A DNA stretch of 48,863 bases from Lactiplantibacillus dongliensis (lineage in GTDB: Bacteria > Bacillota > Bacilli > Lactobacillales > Lactobacillaceae): contig NZ_BJDK01000029.1 in the NCBI RefSeq assembly GCF_005405105.1, forward strand, positions 1-48,863. Reading direction: 5' to 3'. How positions within the stretch are numbered: the stretch's first letter is position 1; the number at the start of each line of letters is the position of its first letter. The notes beneath the pieces were generated by a model. It was not told the origin of the DNA and ran no database searches. It saw only the letters and a program-made list of their open reading frames with translations. A program made the translations under genes and the position numbers. Below are positions 16,115-25,571 of the stretch, piece after piece.

Positions 16115-16525
16115 TCATTCTTCATCCAAAGCGGCTAACCGTTTCAACAGCAGCACCATCACACCATTTTTAAGAAAATGACGCAACGTGCCCTCCGCAA
16201 AACGATCATTGCGAATAATCCCCATGATTACAGTCATCACTGTTTCATCATCGAAAGTTCCAATTCGCTCAATGGTCAAGAATTCTGAATTCAACTTAAT
16301 CCCCTGACTATCTAATAACTGATTATATTGATGCACGTAAGGTGCCTTAGCTTTTTCAAAAAAGTAAAAATCTTTAATAAATTGATAGACTGCTGCCGAA
16401 TAAGTCACAAATGGTAACTGCATCGGCTCTGCCTTAGTACCTTTGCCTTGAACTGGCGCCCAACGCCCCCCATCATCAGTTTCAAGGATCGAAATATACC
16501 TTGTCAGTTCCCCATATTTTTTCAT
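16115..16525 (-). CDS. DUF6508-like protein of unknown function
   Basis: A 136-residue soluble protein. The middle part (VYQFIKDFYFFEKAKAPYVH) and the C-terminus (MGIIRNDRFAEGTLRHFLKN, GVMVLLLKRLAALDEE) resemble the DUF6508 pattern, in which a Y/F-rich helix and a RxxRFxEG..xxxxxxG segment are conserved. No catalytic motif is apparent. ATG at 16525, poor ribosome binding site. It stands alone between a gene remnant and the second copy of the 100-bp hairpin repeat, a region with signs of decay. Family assignment is from memory and moderate. Confidence 0.5.
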   Translation of the reverse strand: MKKYGELTRYISILETDDGGRWAPVQGKGTKAEPMQLPFVTYSAAVYQFIKDFYFFEKAKAPYVHQYNQLLDSQGIKLNSEFLTIERIGTFDDETVMTVIMGIIRNDRFAEGTLRHFLKNGVMVLLLKRLAALDEE

Positions 16526-16603
16526 TTTAATCCCCTATGGTTATTTTATTAATTTCAAAAATCCTTACCAAATCAATGACCGTTTACAAAACGAAGAATA
16601 AAT

Positions 16604-16703
16604 ATGATATTCAAAAAAGAGCATGATACCATATTTGGTACCATGCTCTCACATGAATTCATTGTTTTTTATCCGTTTTAAGGATCAATCACAACGGCCG
16701 TTT
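16604..16703. repeat. 100-bp dispersed hairpin repeat, copy 2
   Basis: Matches 7969-8068 over 100 bases: TATGATATTC, a run of A, the AGAGCATGATACCA...TACCATGCTCT hairpin, CTCACAT and TATCCGTTTTAA. Here the stem is longer (TGGTACCATGCTCT pairs with AGAGCATGATACCA with one mismatch). It lies between the DUF6508-like gene and the end of guaA. Confidence 0.75.
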
Positions 16704-16758
16704 GAAGCACCATCTGCATGATTGACACGGTTTGAATGGGACGGATTGAAACAAAATC

Positions 16759-18324
16759 CTATTCCCACTCAATAGTCGAAGGTGGCTTACTCGTCACGTC
16801 ATACACGATCCGATTAACGTGATCGACTTCATTGACGATCCGCACCGAAATCTTCTGCAAGACGTCCCAAGGAATGCGGGCAAAGTCGGCGGTCATCCCG
16901 TCAATTGAAGTTACTGCCCGAATCCCAACGGTGTAGTCGTAAGTCCGACCATCACCCATGACACCGACACTCTTGAAGCCTGGCAAGACGGTGAAGTATT
17001 GCCAGATATCGCGGTCTAAGCCGGCTTTTTTGATTTCATCCCGTAAGATGAAGTCACTATCACGGACAATTGCCAATTTATCTTCGGTAATTTCACCAAT
17101 CACTCGAATCCCGAGGCCGGGACCTGGGAATGGTTGGCGCCAAACTAAGGCAGAAGGCATACCCAGCTTTTCACCTAATTCACGAGCTTCATCCTTGAAC
17201 AAGGTCCGTAAAGGTTCAATTAGCTTAAATTGCATGTCTTCTGGCAACCCACCAACGTTATGATGCGACTTGATGGTTTGTGCAGTTGACGTTCCGCTTT
17301 CGATGACATCGGTATACAACGTCCCTTGCGCAAGGAATTCCATACCATGCAGCTTAGTGGCTTCTTCATCGAAGACTTGGATAAATTCGTTACCAATAAT
17401 CTTCCGTTTTTGTTCCGGATCACTGACCCCAGCAAGCTTACTCATGAAGCGTTCTTTGGCATTAACTTTGATGATGTTCAAGCCAAATTTACCTTCCAAG
17501 CTCGCCATAACTTGATCAGCTTCGCCTTTACGTAACAGACCATGGTCGACGAAAATACTGGTTAATTGCGTGCCAATCGCCTTATGCAATAAGACGCCGA
17601 CCACGCTAGAGTCAACCCCGCCAGATAGGCCGAGTAAGACTTTTTTGTTGCCAACTTCAGCGCGGATCTTTTCGATCTGCATGTCGATAAAGTCATCCAT
17701 TGACCAGTTAGCTTCTGCTTGGCAAACATCAAAGGCAAAGTGCCGCAAGATGTCGTTACCATAATCGGTGTTGCGGACTTCGGCATGGAATTGAATCCCA
17801 TACAGCTTCCGATCAACATCTTGAATCGCCGCAATCGGGCAATTCTTACTTGTGGCAACCACTTCAAAGCCATCGGGTGCTTGCGTTACCAAGTCACCAT
17901 GACTCATCCAAACTGATTGTTCCTTAGGCGTATCCTTAAACAAGTCCGCTTGGTCACTAGTGACTTGGATGTTGGCTTTTCCGTATTCGCGGTTATCCGC
18001 GGATTCAACCTTCCCACCGTCAAGTGAGTAAGTCATCAGTTGCATCCCGTAACAAATCCCCAAGATTGGAATTCCTAACTTAAAGATTGCCGGATCAACC
18101 CGAAAGGCGCCATCATCGTAAACACTATTGGGACCACCAGAAAAGACAATCCCTTTCGGGTGGCGGGCTTTGATTTCTTCAGCGGTAATCGTATTCGGTA
18201 ACAATTCCGAATAAACACCGAAATCACGAATGCGCCGGGTAATCAATTGGTTATATTGACTCCCAAAATCCAACACGAGAATCGAGTCGAATGACGCGGT
18301 GTCCGTTTTTGCCAAGTTGTTCAC
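16759..18324 (-). CDS. guaA: GMP synthase (glutamine-hydrolysing)
   Basis: A 521-residue enzyme making GMP from XMP, ATP and glutamine. The class I amidotransferase domain comes first ([20 protein letters not shown]; nucleophile Cys in GICYGMQ; HAE of the triad), then the ATP pyrophosphatase domain with the P-loop [12 protein letters not shown] and the C-terminal dimerisation domain ending KPPSTIEWE. All catalytic motifs are present and the length is normal. ATG at 18324 follows AAAGGAGTG. Single gene with its own promoter at 18356-18384; coaA is immediately upstream on the same strand. No guanine riboswitch is seen in the 85-base leader region. Confidence 0.98.
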   Translation of the reverse strand: MNNLAKTDTASFDSILVLDFGSQYNQLITRRIRDFGVYSELLPNTITAEEIKARHPKGIVFSGGPNSVYDDGAFRVDPAIFKLGIPILGICYGMQLMTYSLDGGKVESADNREYGKANIQVTSDQADLFKDTPKEQSVWMSHGDLVTQAPDGFEVVATSKNCPIAAIQDVDRKLYGIQFHAEVRNTDYGNDILRHFAFDVCQAEANWSMDDFIDMQIEKIRAEVGNKKVLLGLSGGVDSSVVGVLLHKAIGTQLTSIFVDHGLLRKGEADQVMASLEGKFGLNIIKVNAKERFMSKLAGVSDPEQKRKIIGNEFIQVFDEEATKLHGMEFLAQGTLYTDVIESGTSTAQTIKSHHNVGGLPEDMQFKLIEPLRTLFKDEARELGEKLGMPSALVWRQPFPGPGLGIRVIGEITEDKLAIVRDSDFILRDEIKKAGLDRDIWQYFTVLPGFKSVGVMGDGRTYDYTVGIRAVTSIDGMTADFARIPWDVLQKISVRIVNEVDHVNRIVYDVTSKPPSTIEWE

Positions 18325-18355
18325 TCCTTTGGATTATTTGTTGCTCAATAGCTCT

Positions 18356-18384
18356 ATAATACTGATTTCTGAACGTTCGGTCAA
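18356..18384 (-). promoter_or_regulatory. Promoter of guaA
   Basis: On the minus strand TTGACC (18379-18384), 17-base spacer, TATTAT (18356-18361), about 32 bases upstream of the guaA start. Confidence 0.6.
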
Positions 18385-18409
18385 TGGTTATGAGAAAATT
18401 CTTAGCGAC

Positions 18410-19333
18410 CTAATACTTGCGGAAGTAGACCGCATCGATTAAATGGTGTGCGACTTTGTGCAAAATCAAATCCGCACGATTCCGGGTCGGCAAGATATAA
18501 TCATTCAAGTTTTTTAAATCTACGTCTTCCCAGACCCGTTTGGCCATTTCAATCGCTTCACCATGGTCACCAATCGCCCATGGATAGAAATAGTTCTTCG
18601 GATCTTGAAAGGCGGTCTTCATCAAGGCTTCAAACCGATCTAAGTACCAAGTCTCAATCAGATCCGGGTCCGCATCGACATACACGGAAAAGTCGGTGAA
18701 ATCACTGATATAGATATGTTGATTCGTCGGCAATTGTAAGACGTTGATCCCTTCGACGATTAAAATGTCCGGATGGGTAATCACGTTAAAACGATTCGGC
18801 ACAATATCGTATGTCTGGTGCGAATACACCGGTGATTTTGCGAGTGGCTTGCCACTTTTAATATCATTTAAGAATTGAATCAAGCGCGGCATGTTATAGC
18901 TTTCCGGAAAACCTTTGCGTTCCATCAGCTGCATCTTTTTCAACTCCGCATTGGAATACAAGAAGCCATCGGTCGTAATCAACTGTGTGCGCCGATCCGG
19001 ATATAAGTATTTGAATAATAGTTCCAGTAACCGGGCCGTCGTCGTCTTCCCAACTGCCACACTACCGGAGACCCCAATGATGAAGGGCGATTGCTTGTTT
19101 TGCCGACGTAAGAATGACGATTCCGTCTCCCGCCAAGACAAGTAGTGTTCAAACTTCGCCTGCAATAAATGGGCGACTGGTAAATAGATTTCACGCACAT
19201 CTTCGATACTAATGCGGTCATTAAACGCTTTGATTTCATGTAAATTTTCCGCCGTCAACGGCACGTGCCCGTTGCGGTAAAACTGCTTCCACTGTTCCCG
19301 TGAGAAGCGATAGTAGTTGAGTTGCTCTTCCAT
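18410..19333 (-). CDS. coaA: Pantothenate kinase, type I
   Basis: A 307-residue kinase of the prokaryotic CoaA (P-loop, uridine kinase-like) class catalysing ATP-dependent phosphorylation of pantothenate, the first committed step of coenzyme A synthesis. The P-loop is GVSGSVAVGKTTTARLL (about residues 92-108), followed by TTDGFLYSNAEL and KKMQLMERKGFPESYN, and IVEGINVLQLP. Length and order are standard. The ATG at 19333 gives the usual MEEQLNYYRFSREQW start. It precedes guaA with an 85-base gap containing a separate promoter. Confidence 0.97.
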   Translation of the reverse strand: MEEQLNYYRFSREQWKQFYRNGHVPLTAENLHEIKAFNDRISIEDVREIYLPVAHLLQAKFEHYLSWRETESSFLRRQNKQSPFIIGVSGSVAVGKTTTARLLELLFKYLYPDRRTQLITTDGFLYSNAELKKMQLMERKGFPESYNMPRLIQFLNDIKSGKPLAKSPVYSHQTYDIVPNRFNVITHPDILIVEGINVLQLPTNQHIYISDFTDFSVYVDADPDLIETWYLDRFEALMKTAFQDPKNYFYPWAIGDHGEAIEMAKRVWEDVDLKNLNDYILPTRNRADLILHKVAHHLIDAVYFRKY

Positions 19334-19546
19334 AGTCTGTCTGCCACCATTACTAAATTAATGGCTTGATTATAGCATAGATTAGCCGGTTCTCTAGGGT
19401 GATTTCGGAAAAAGGCCCTGTAAATCATCTCAAATCTAACTAGCTTTTATGCTTACCTCTCCTGTAATTTCCCGCACAGATTCTAAAAAAGGACCGCCGA
19501 TACATTAACAACACGTTTGGTGCTAGTTGGCTTAAATTGCCACTCT

Positions 19547-19680
19547 GGTTGGACCAGAATCGGCTGGAACGTGGTGGCCACGTTTTCGAGCCAAGGCACG
19601 GTCTCGAAAGCCGGGCTTTATCTAAGTCGAAAACCACGACTAAGATAAACGACACCACTGAGCCAATTCTGGCCCGCCCG
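19547..19680 (+). repeat. Multi-arm repeat, copy R1 (forward)
   Basis: Outer stem CCAGAATCGGCT (19554-19565) / AGCCAATTCTGG (19661-19672). Arm 1 AACGTGG-TGG-CCACGTT. Arm 2 TTCGAG / CTCGAA. Arm 3 TTTATCTAAGTCG / CGACTAAGATAAA. Together with R2 it fills most of the 675-base gap between coaA and helD, where no gene is supported. Confidence 0.85.
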
Positions 19681-19736
19681 GCGTTAGTTAACAAGAATTA
19701 ATAATTATCTATTTTCGACCACGAATTTAGCCGAGA

Positions 19737-19874
19737 GGTTGGTTTCTAAAATGCTCAGCCGTGTCGTTGGCCTTAGTGCGAGTGATTTTCTCGGACTTAG
19801 GCCAAGGCCAGTTTTGAAGACCGGGCTTTGGCTTCAAAATGGCCCATGGCGTTCCAGCGTTTTAGGAACCAACC
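19737..19874 (-). repeat. Multi-arm repeat, copy R2 (reverse)
   Basis: Read on the minus strand: outer stem GGTTGGTTCCTAAAACGCT / AGCATTTTAGAAACCAACC, arm 2 TTTTGAAG / CTTCAAAA, arm 3 TTGGCCT...CGAG / CTCG...AAGGCCAA. Same architecture as R1 with different stem sequences; oriented opposite to R1 and 56 bases from it. Confidence 0.8.
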
Positions 19875-20008
19875 GGCAGGCGGCAATTTTAACTAGCGCC
19901 AAGCGTATTAACAACGAAAAATCAGCGCAACGACTATCCGAAGACAGTCATCACGCTGATTATTATTAGTCGTACACTTTTAAAATTGGATGACTCGTTG
20001 TTACCAGA

Positions 20009-22315
20009 TTAAACCGCCGCTTCATTAACGGTATACAAACTTTGATCCACCCGCGTTAACAGTGGTGACAATTCGCCGACCGCCACGATGGTCAATTCAT
20101 GCATCGCCCGTGAACAAATCGTGTATAACAGTTGCCGTTCATCTTCGCGCTGGTAATTAGTCGCGTTGGCGTTCCAGACGATGACCGCATCAAACTCCAA
20201 GCCTTTCGCTAAGAAGGATGGCACGACAATCACGCCCGGCGCTAACCGTTGATTTTCGGTTCGAATCAAGGTAACGCGTTCGCCCCGCGCCTTCAAGGCT
20301 TGGGTCAACCGGTCACATTCCGCTAACGTCTTCCCGATAATCGCCGTTGTATCGCGGTCAGAATCGTTCATCGCCAATTGATCAACGACTTGATCAACCG
20401 CACTTTCAAAGTCAGCAGTCACCGCTAAGTTCGGTAAGTCGCCTTGGCGATCAAACGCCGTCACGGCTTCCCCATTAACTAAGATTTCCTTCGTAAAGTC
20501 GGTAATCTGTTGGGTGGACCGATATGACTTCGTTAATTGGACGACCCGCGTCTTTTCAGGATCGAATAACGTTTCGAGTTCGCCAATCAACGTATGGCTA
20601 TTTTCCTTCGTGAAGATGGCTTGGTTTAAGTCCCCTAACATCGTAAAGCGGGCTTGCGGGAAGCTGAACTTCAAGAAGGCCAACTGAAAGGCATTATAGT
20701 CTTGAATTTCATCTAAGAAGACAAAACGAATCTCACGCTGGCCTTTGCGTCCGGTCATCAAATCATGCAAGTACATATAGGCGGACACGGTCGTCAATGA
20801 AATGTGGCGGTCTTTAATCGCCGCTAACTTTGCTTCAACCGCAGTCTCCCAATCGTCACGACTGATGCCATACTTATCCAAATGAACCAAATCAGGCACA
20901 TGGCGTAAGAAGTGTGCGTATTGCATGTTAATGCTCAAGAACCGGTTCCGCACAATCTGCGTCCGCGCTGCGCCCAAGCGTTTCATCACGATCTTACGAG
21001 CTAAGAACTTGAACTCTTCGTCGCCATTCTTAAATTCCCGTGGTTGATTACCATAAAAATCATTCAACTCTTCGCGTGACAAGTCTTGCACCGCATCTTC
21101 AACCCACTTCGAACGCATTTCAGCGGCCACTTTACGGTTTAAGATTTTAATCAGGGATTCCTTGGTCGCGGACAACCGGTTACCTAAATGATAGTTTTCA
21201 TTAAATGAATAATAGATTTCTTTAATCTTATCCCGTGGAATCAAAACTTCATCGTTCAACGTAATGTTACGAAAACGCATGTCAGCTTGTTCCAAATGGG
21301 CGCCATACGCCGTAACGGCTTTGAAGAACGCTAAGCTACCTTCCAGCTTCGTGATTTTGGCCATCGCTGGGGTATTCTCAGTCTCAAACCGTTGTTGCAA
21401 GGTTTCCACCTGCATATGTGGCAACCGGTAAGACGCATATTGGTAATACGTCATTTGGACCATGTTTTGTTCGCCCAGTTCAGGTAACACTTGGTTAATA
21501 TAATCATTAAATAACTGGTTTGGTGAAAACAAGATCACTTGGCCAGCCGTTAAATTACCACGATAACGATACAGCAAGTAGGCGACTCGCTGTAAGACTG
21601 AAGACGTCTTCCCAGACCCAGCGGCCCCTTGTACGAACAGCAAGTCCGAACTAGTATCCCGGATAATCGTGTTTTGTTCTTTTTGAATCGTCGTCACGAT
21701 ACTCTTCATCTTAGTATCTGACTTTTCATCAAGGACTTCGAGCAACATCGAATCGCCGACTGCTTCATCGGTATCGTAGACGGTCACAATCTGACCATCT
21801 TCAATCATCAATTGCCGCTTTAACTTCACGTTAACGGCTTGTTGCCCATCCGGCGTCTGATAAGTCACATTCCCCAGACCACCGTCATAGTAGATACTCG
21901 AAATTGGCGCCCGCCAGTCATAGATCAAGAAATGGTCGGGACTATCTGAAAATGAGCTAAGCCCAATGTAAATGGTTTCGGTGGCAGGTTCACCGTGTTC
22001 ATGAAAGTCCAACCGGGCAAAGTAAGCATTCTTTTCCAGCTTCTTCAACGTGGACAGTTGCTTGGTGGCATGTTGCCAACTATTTTGACGTTCATCCAGC
22101 ATTTGTTGCTGTTGCCGGACGGACAGCCCCGTTTCCATCATCCCTTCATAACTGTCGGTCTTGATATTGACATCATTATAAAAATTCTGTTTAATATCGG
22201 CTTGATCGTGTTCCGAACGTTCGATGGTTTGGCTCTGCTTGCCCTCTTCCACGCGAATCTTCGCTACCACATCATCCAGGTGCGCTTGTTCAGCAGCTTT
22301 AATCGACTTAGTCAT
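20009..22315 (-). CDS. helD: RNA polymerase-recycling ATPase HelD (UvrD-like helicase)
   Basis: A 768-residue SF1-type ATPase. The Walker A motif is FVQGAAGSGKTSSVLQR, Walker B FVFLDEIQDYNAFQL, and there are downstream UvrD-like motifs (TMLGDLNQAIF, QLTKSYRSTQQI, AKGLEFDAVIVWNA). The N-terminal coiled coil (AEQAHLDDVVAKIRVEEGKQ) is the arm that HelD pushes into the RNA polymerase secondary channel to release stalled complexes. ATG at 22315 is chosen since GGAGG lies nine bases upstream; the frame is open to 22345. Flanked on both sides by copies of the multi-arm repeat. Confidence 0.93.
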   Translation of the reverse strand: MTKSIKAAEQAHLDDVVAKIRVEEGKQSQTIERSEHDQADIKQNFYNDVNIKTDSYEGMMETGLSVRQQQQMLDERQNSWQHATKQLSTLKKLEKNAYFARLDFHEHGEPATETIYIGLSSFSDSPDHFLIYDWRAPISSIYYDGGLGNVTYQTPDGQQAVNVKLKRQLMIEDGQIVTVYDTDEAVGDSMLLEVLDEKSDTKMKSIVTTIQKEQNTIIRDTSSDLLFVQGAAGSGKTSSVLQRVAYLLYRYRGNLTAGQVILFSPNQLFNDYINQVLPELGEQNMVQMTYYQYASYRLPHMQVETLQQRFETENTPAMAKITKLEGSLAFFKAVTAYGAHLEQADMRFRNITLNDEVLIPRDKIKEIYYSFNENYHLGNRLSATKESLIKILNRKVAAEMRSKWVEDAVQDLSREELNDFYGNQPREFKNGDEEFKFLARKIVMKRLGAARTQIVRNRFLSINMQYAHFLRHVPDLVHLDKYGISRDDWETAVEAKLAAIKDRHISLTTVSAYMYLHDLMTGRKGQREIRFVFLDEIQDYNAFQLAFLKFSFPQARFTMLGDLNQAIFTKENSHTLIGELETLFDPEKTRVVQLTKSYRSTQQITDFTKEILVNGEAVTAFDRQGDLPNLAVTADFESAVDQVVDQLAMNDSDRDTTAIIGKTLAECDRLTQALKARGERVTLIRTENQRLAPGVIVVPSFLAKGLEFDAVIVWNANATNYQREDERQLLYTICSRAMHELTIVAVGELSPLLTRVDQSLYTVNEAAV

Positions 22316-22426
22316 TAGCGTCCTCCATTCATAAATATCGAACAATAATTATAGCCCTTTCAGCGCGCAGACTCAATCGATAAGCCATGTTCATGTGCTT
22401 TTGTAAGGTTATTTTAATTGCCGCTG

Positions 22427-22490
22427 CGGTTGGGCTGGATTGACGCTGGCACATGGTGGCCACGTTCCAACCGATTTTGGTTCAACCAAA
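22427..22490 (+). repeat. Partial multi-arm repeat, R3
   Basis: CGGTTGGGCTGG-ATTGACGCTGG followed by a changed arm 1 (CATGGTGGCCACGTT) matches the left third of other copies; the remaining arms are missing. Apart from this, 22346-22636 holds only the promoter region of dedA. Confidence 0.7.
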
Positions 22491-22636
22491 GTGGTAACCA
22501 ACTCTAACCACTCAACTCCTAAACTTTTATTAATGATACTTGTACTTTCATTAAATCGCCCAAAAAGTTACCGCTTACATCTAGTATTCTGGCAGGTAGA
22601 CGCCTAAAATAAAGTTAACAAGGTGAGGTGTTTCCG

Positions 22637-23275
22637 TTGGCCAATGTACTCGAGATCTTAACCCATTTAGAACAATTTCTCGTGCCCCTATTAACCACGC
22701 TCGGTAACTGGAGTTATATCATGTTATTCGCCGTGATTTTCTTAGAGACTGGCATGGTGATTTTCCCATTTTTACCTGGTGAGTCATTGATTTTCTTAGC
22801 CAGTACGATGGCCGCGACCCATACTAGCTTAGATATTCAAGTGCTGGTGCCTGTCTTCTTCATCGCCGCGGTAATTGGCGATACCGTCAACTTTGAAATT
22901 GGGTGCCACTTGATTCGGCTACCATGGCTACAACGCCATCTGCCACATGACAAGCAACTTAAAGCCCAACACTTCTTCAGTAAATATGGCTCGAAAGCCG
23001 TCATGTTTGGCCGCTTCATTCCATTGATTCGGACATTTGTACCACTATCAGCGGGTGCCGCTAAGATGCCACAAAAATCCTTTGCGCTTTGGAATTTACT
23101 TGGCGTTGGCATTTGGGTCACGGTTGGTAGCTCATTAGGCTACTTCTTTGGTTCGATCGATTTCGTTCAAGACCACTTGTCGTTATTCTTCTTAGGCATT
23201 CTGGCCTGTGCGCTTATTCCGGCCGCGCTGATGACGTTATTTAAAACACTACGACGACGCCATTTCGTCAATTAA
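22637..23275 (+). CDS. DedA-family membrane protein
   Basis: A 212-residue membrane protein of the DedA/SNARE-associated family, some members of which flip undecaprenyl phosphate or phosphatidylethanolamine. Typical motifs: FLETGMVIFPFLPGESLIFL, GDTVNFEIG, and the basic segment FGRFIPLIRTFVPLSAGAA that precedes the amphipathic helices. TTG at 22637 with AGGTGAGG eight bases upstream gives MANVLEILTHLEQF; GTG at 22628 is possible but sits on the ribosome binding site. Followed by a strong terminator. Confidence 0.93.
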   Translation: MANVLEILTHLEQFLVPLLTTLGNWSYIMLFAVIFLETGMVIFPFLPGESLIFLASTMAATHTSLDIQVLVPVFFIAAVIGDTVNFEIGCHLIRLPWLQRHLPHDKQLKAQHFFSKYGSKAVMFGRFIPLIRTFVPLSAGAAKMPQKSFALWNLLGVGIWVTVGSSLGYFFGSIDFVQDHLSLFFLGILACALIPAALMTLFKTLRRRHFVN

Positions 23276-23294
23276 TAATTGAATTTAATTTAAG

Positions 23295-23322
23295 AACGTT
23301 AGTTTGAGTACTAGCGTTTTTT
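23295..23322 (+). terminator. Terminator of dedA
   Basis: AACGTTAGT / ACTAGCGTT (one G-U) with a T-run following, 20 bases after the stop. Confidence 0.8.
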
Positions 23323-23326
23323 ATTC

Positions 23327-23360
23327 TAAAAAAGTTCCAATTCGTCAATGAATTGGAACT
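23327..23360 (-). terminator. Terminator of the orphan ATPase gene
   Basis: Perfect 11-bp stem AGTTCCAATTC / GAATTGGAACT; on the minus strand it is followed by T6. It begins 14 bases after the stop of the gene at 23374. Confidence 0.85.
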
Positions 23361-23373
23361 AACTTAAGAATGA

Positions 23374-24387
23374 CTAATTTCCGATTTTCTTTAATAAAAG
23401 TTCCGCTTTGTGCTCTCGCACATAAGCTTTAAACATCGGATCTAGGAAACGCCAAGAATTGCGGTCCTCGCTAGTTAAAATTTCTAACTTTGAACTTTTT
23501 AATTGAGTCAATGCCGGACTAATTGAACTACTACCTTTACTATCATCATGTCGTAACTCATGAACCACCTTACCGATACCACTTGAAATATACGCAGTCT
23601 TTTCAATTTGTGCTTCAGAACTCTCAAGCTTAGCCTTACTCCAACCAGTTTTTATAATTTGATGACTTTCATTAACATTTAGGTATGGCACTGTAATCGT
23701 TGCTAGCCGACTCTTTAAAGATTGAACATCATGCCAAAGCTGCTCGGCTGTACTTGCAATACCAACAAATACTATTTTTGCATATGATTTCTCATAATTA
23801 ACTGCATCATCCGACATATTCTTCGCAATTTCTGCTAATCTAATTCTTAAATCAGTCGCGTTATCGGTAAGATTCTCCATATCATCAACCACTAGTACAG
23901 TATTCCGCTTGAATAATGCCTGCTCCAAAATTAAAAAATCATCACTACCCGTATACTGCTCATTAACAGCCTGTTGCGTACGACGATTTTGCCCACTAAA
24001 CTTTGTAGAAAACCAATTAAGTATTTTGATACTGCCTTCAGCTTTTCGACTATCTTCATTTGTCATAACAGTTTGTATTTGCCGATTTAATTCTAATTTA
24101 TTCGCTACATCGGCAATAAAAGAGTCAATGGTTGTCTTATTTGTCATCGTTATTCGGATATGTTTAGTTTGATATTGTTCTTCTAACTTGGCTAAATTAT
24201 CAAGCACCATACTAGTCTTACCGGCGCCAGTTGGACCAAAAACTAAGACTTGTCGACCTTGTTGAGAAAATTCACGAAAAATCGTCCTATCTAGAGTTCC
24301 TCGATCCACATAATTCTTAGTTGCGGGCTTACTAGGTGTGAACCACCTCGTTAGTTCAACCTCAGCTTTTTTGCGGTTCCAAACCAT
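23374..24387 (-). CDS. AAA-type P-loop ATPase of unknown role (orphan)
   Basis: A 337-residue soluble protein. Walker A VFGPTGAGKTSM at residues 49-60, Walker B NTVLVVDDMENL at about 162-173 with the adjacent acidic pair, a sensor-like segment KIVFVGIASTAEQLW, and a helical C-terminal part ending FLDPMFKAYVREHK, which recalls the winged-helix end of Orc1/Cdc6- or STAND-like archaeal-type ATPases. ATG at 24387 is preceded by AAGGAGGGA; the frame is open to 24414. Codon use is more A/T-rich than the genes on either side, suggesting acquisition. Such single ATPases occur in defence islands, but no effector domain is recognisable here and no partner is adjacent. Confidence 0.7.
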   Translation of the reverse strand: MVWNRKKAEVELTRWFTPSKPATKNYVDRGTLDRTIFREFSQQGRQVLVFGPTGAGKTSMVLDNLAKLEEQYQTKHIRITMTNKTTIDSFIADVANKLELNRQIQTVMTNEDSRKAEGSIKILNWFSTKFSGQNRRTQQAVNEQYTGSDDFLILEQALFKRNTVLVVDDMENLTDNATDLRIRLAEIAKNMSDDAVNYEKSYAKIVFVGIASTAEQLWHDVQSLKSRLATITVPYLNVNESHQIIKTGWSKAKLESSEAQIEKTAYISSGIGKVVHELRHDDSKGSSSISPALTQLKSSKLEILTSEDRNSWRFLDPMFKAYVREHKAELLLKKIGN

Positions 24388-24629
24388 GCCTATCCCTCCT
24401 TGTCTCATCCTCAATTGATTATATCATGATTAATCAACCAGATAGATACCTGATCCTAAGTCTTCATAATAAACAATTAACAAATAATTTCTTCCGACTT
24501 CAATACCAGTATCAACTTTTTTAGTGACCCAACCCAGATTTTTCTTGAAATTCATGCATTTTCTTTCAAAATCCGGCTAAGAAGTGTATCCTTTCTTAGG
24601 ATTACCACTATTCGGAGGTGTCATGATCA

Positions 24630-25553
24630 ATGCAGTTAGTCTCATATAACCCCAACTGGCGCCACCAAGCTGACCAGTTGCAACAGCAATTTCACGATCA
24701 ACCCTGGCTTAAAGCCAGCAGTCACATCGGCAGTACCGCCATGCCGAAAGTTTTAGCCCGACCGATTATCGATATCGCGCTGTTAGTCCCCGACTTAACC
24801 GCCGCGACTGAAGCGATTCACGGCCAGCCCGTACCGGAACAAGCTCAGACCATCCAGCTAATCGTGGCGGGACAACCGTTTCACCTGCACTTATGTCTAG
24901 ATGAGGCGCGTTACCAAACCTTGATTAACTTTCGCGATTACTTGAATGCCCATCGAACTGACAGCCGCAAATACACGGCCGTCCGCCAAGGGTTACCCGC
25001 TGACGCCCACTATTACGCTGCGAAAGCTAACTTTGTGGCTGGGATTAATGCCAAAGCGACCGAGTGGTTACGAACAAAGGACCAACACGAGCACCACGAC
25101 CGTACTGTCCGCGCCGAATTAGTCAACATGTGTCTGATAATCAATCCAGCCACCCAAGAAGTCGTCGTTGAGAATAAAATCGATGCCCAATGGACTGGCC
25201 TCACCTTTCCCGGCGGTCACGTTGATCCCGGCGAATCGCAAGTCCATGCTATGCGCCGCGAAGTCTACGAAGAGACCGGCCTGACTGTCAATCAGTTAAA
25301 ATTAGTCGGGACGGTCACTTGGGTCGAAAACGATGCGGGAGACGTCTCACTAGGCACGCTCTATACCACGACCGACTTTAGCGGTGACTTGCTGGCGGGC
25401 TCCTATGAAGGCGCCATTAGCTGGCAACCACTCGCCAGTCTGACCCCTGATAAGCTGGCACCAAGCGTGGCGGAACTACTCCAAGTCTTCACCAACCCAG
25501 AGATCAACGAAGCCTTTTGGGGCGCGGACGATACGCAGTTAAACTTGTCTTAA
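24630..25553 (+). CDS. GrpB (UPF0157) nucleotidyltransferase-like / Nudix hydrolase fusion
   Basis: A 307-residue two-domain protein. Residues about 1-155 are a GrpB/UPF0157 domain, a nucleotidyltransferase-fold family: VSYNPNWRHQADQL, SSHIGSTAMPKVLARPIIDI and the FRDYLNAHRTDSRKYTAVRQ block. Residues about 165-295 are a Nudix domain with a complete box, GGHVDPGESQVHAMRREVYE followed by ETGL. The Nudix part hydrolyses nucleoside diphosphate derivatives (8-oxo-dGTPase-like arrangement). GGAGGT lies nine bases upstream of ATG 24630. It is followed 18 bases later by the antiporter gene, probably cotranscribed. The two halves may act sequentially on one nucleotide; this is speculation. Confidence 0.85.
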   Translation: MQLVSYNPNWRHQADQLQQQFHDQPWLKASSHIGSTAMPKVLARPIIDIALLVPDLTAATEAIHGQPVPEQAQTIQLIVAGQPFHLHLCLDEARYQTLINFRDYLNAHRTDSRKYTAVRQGLPADAHYYAAKANFVAGINAKATEWLRTKDQHEHHDRTVRAELVNMCLIINPATQEVVVENKIDAQWTGLTFPGGHVDPGESQVHAMRREVYEETGLTVNQLKLVGTVTWVENDAGDVSLGTLYTTTDFSGDLLAGSYEGAISWQPLASLTPDKLAPSVAELLQVFTNPEINEAFWGADDTQLNLS

Positions 25554-25571
25554 CGAATTGAGGGAACAATT

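Noticed and set aside
16958-17873. Several open frames of 64-103 codons opposite or out of frame within guaA
   Set aside because: They lie inside a highly conserved essential gene, lack ribosome binding sites and have unnatural composition.
19440-19969. Open frames of 84 and 76 codons between coaA and helD
   Set aside because: They coincide with the inverted repeats R1 and R2; the coding potential is an effect of the GC-rich stems.
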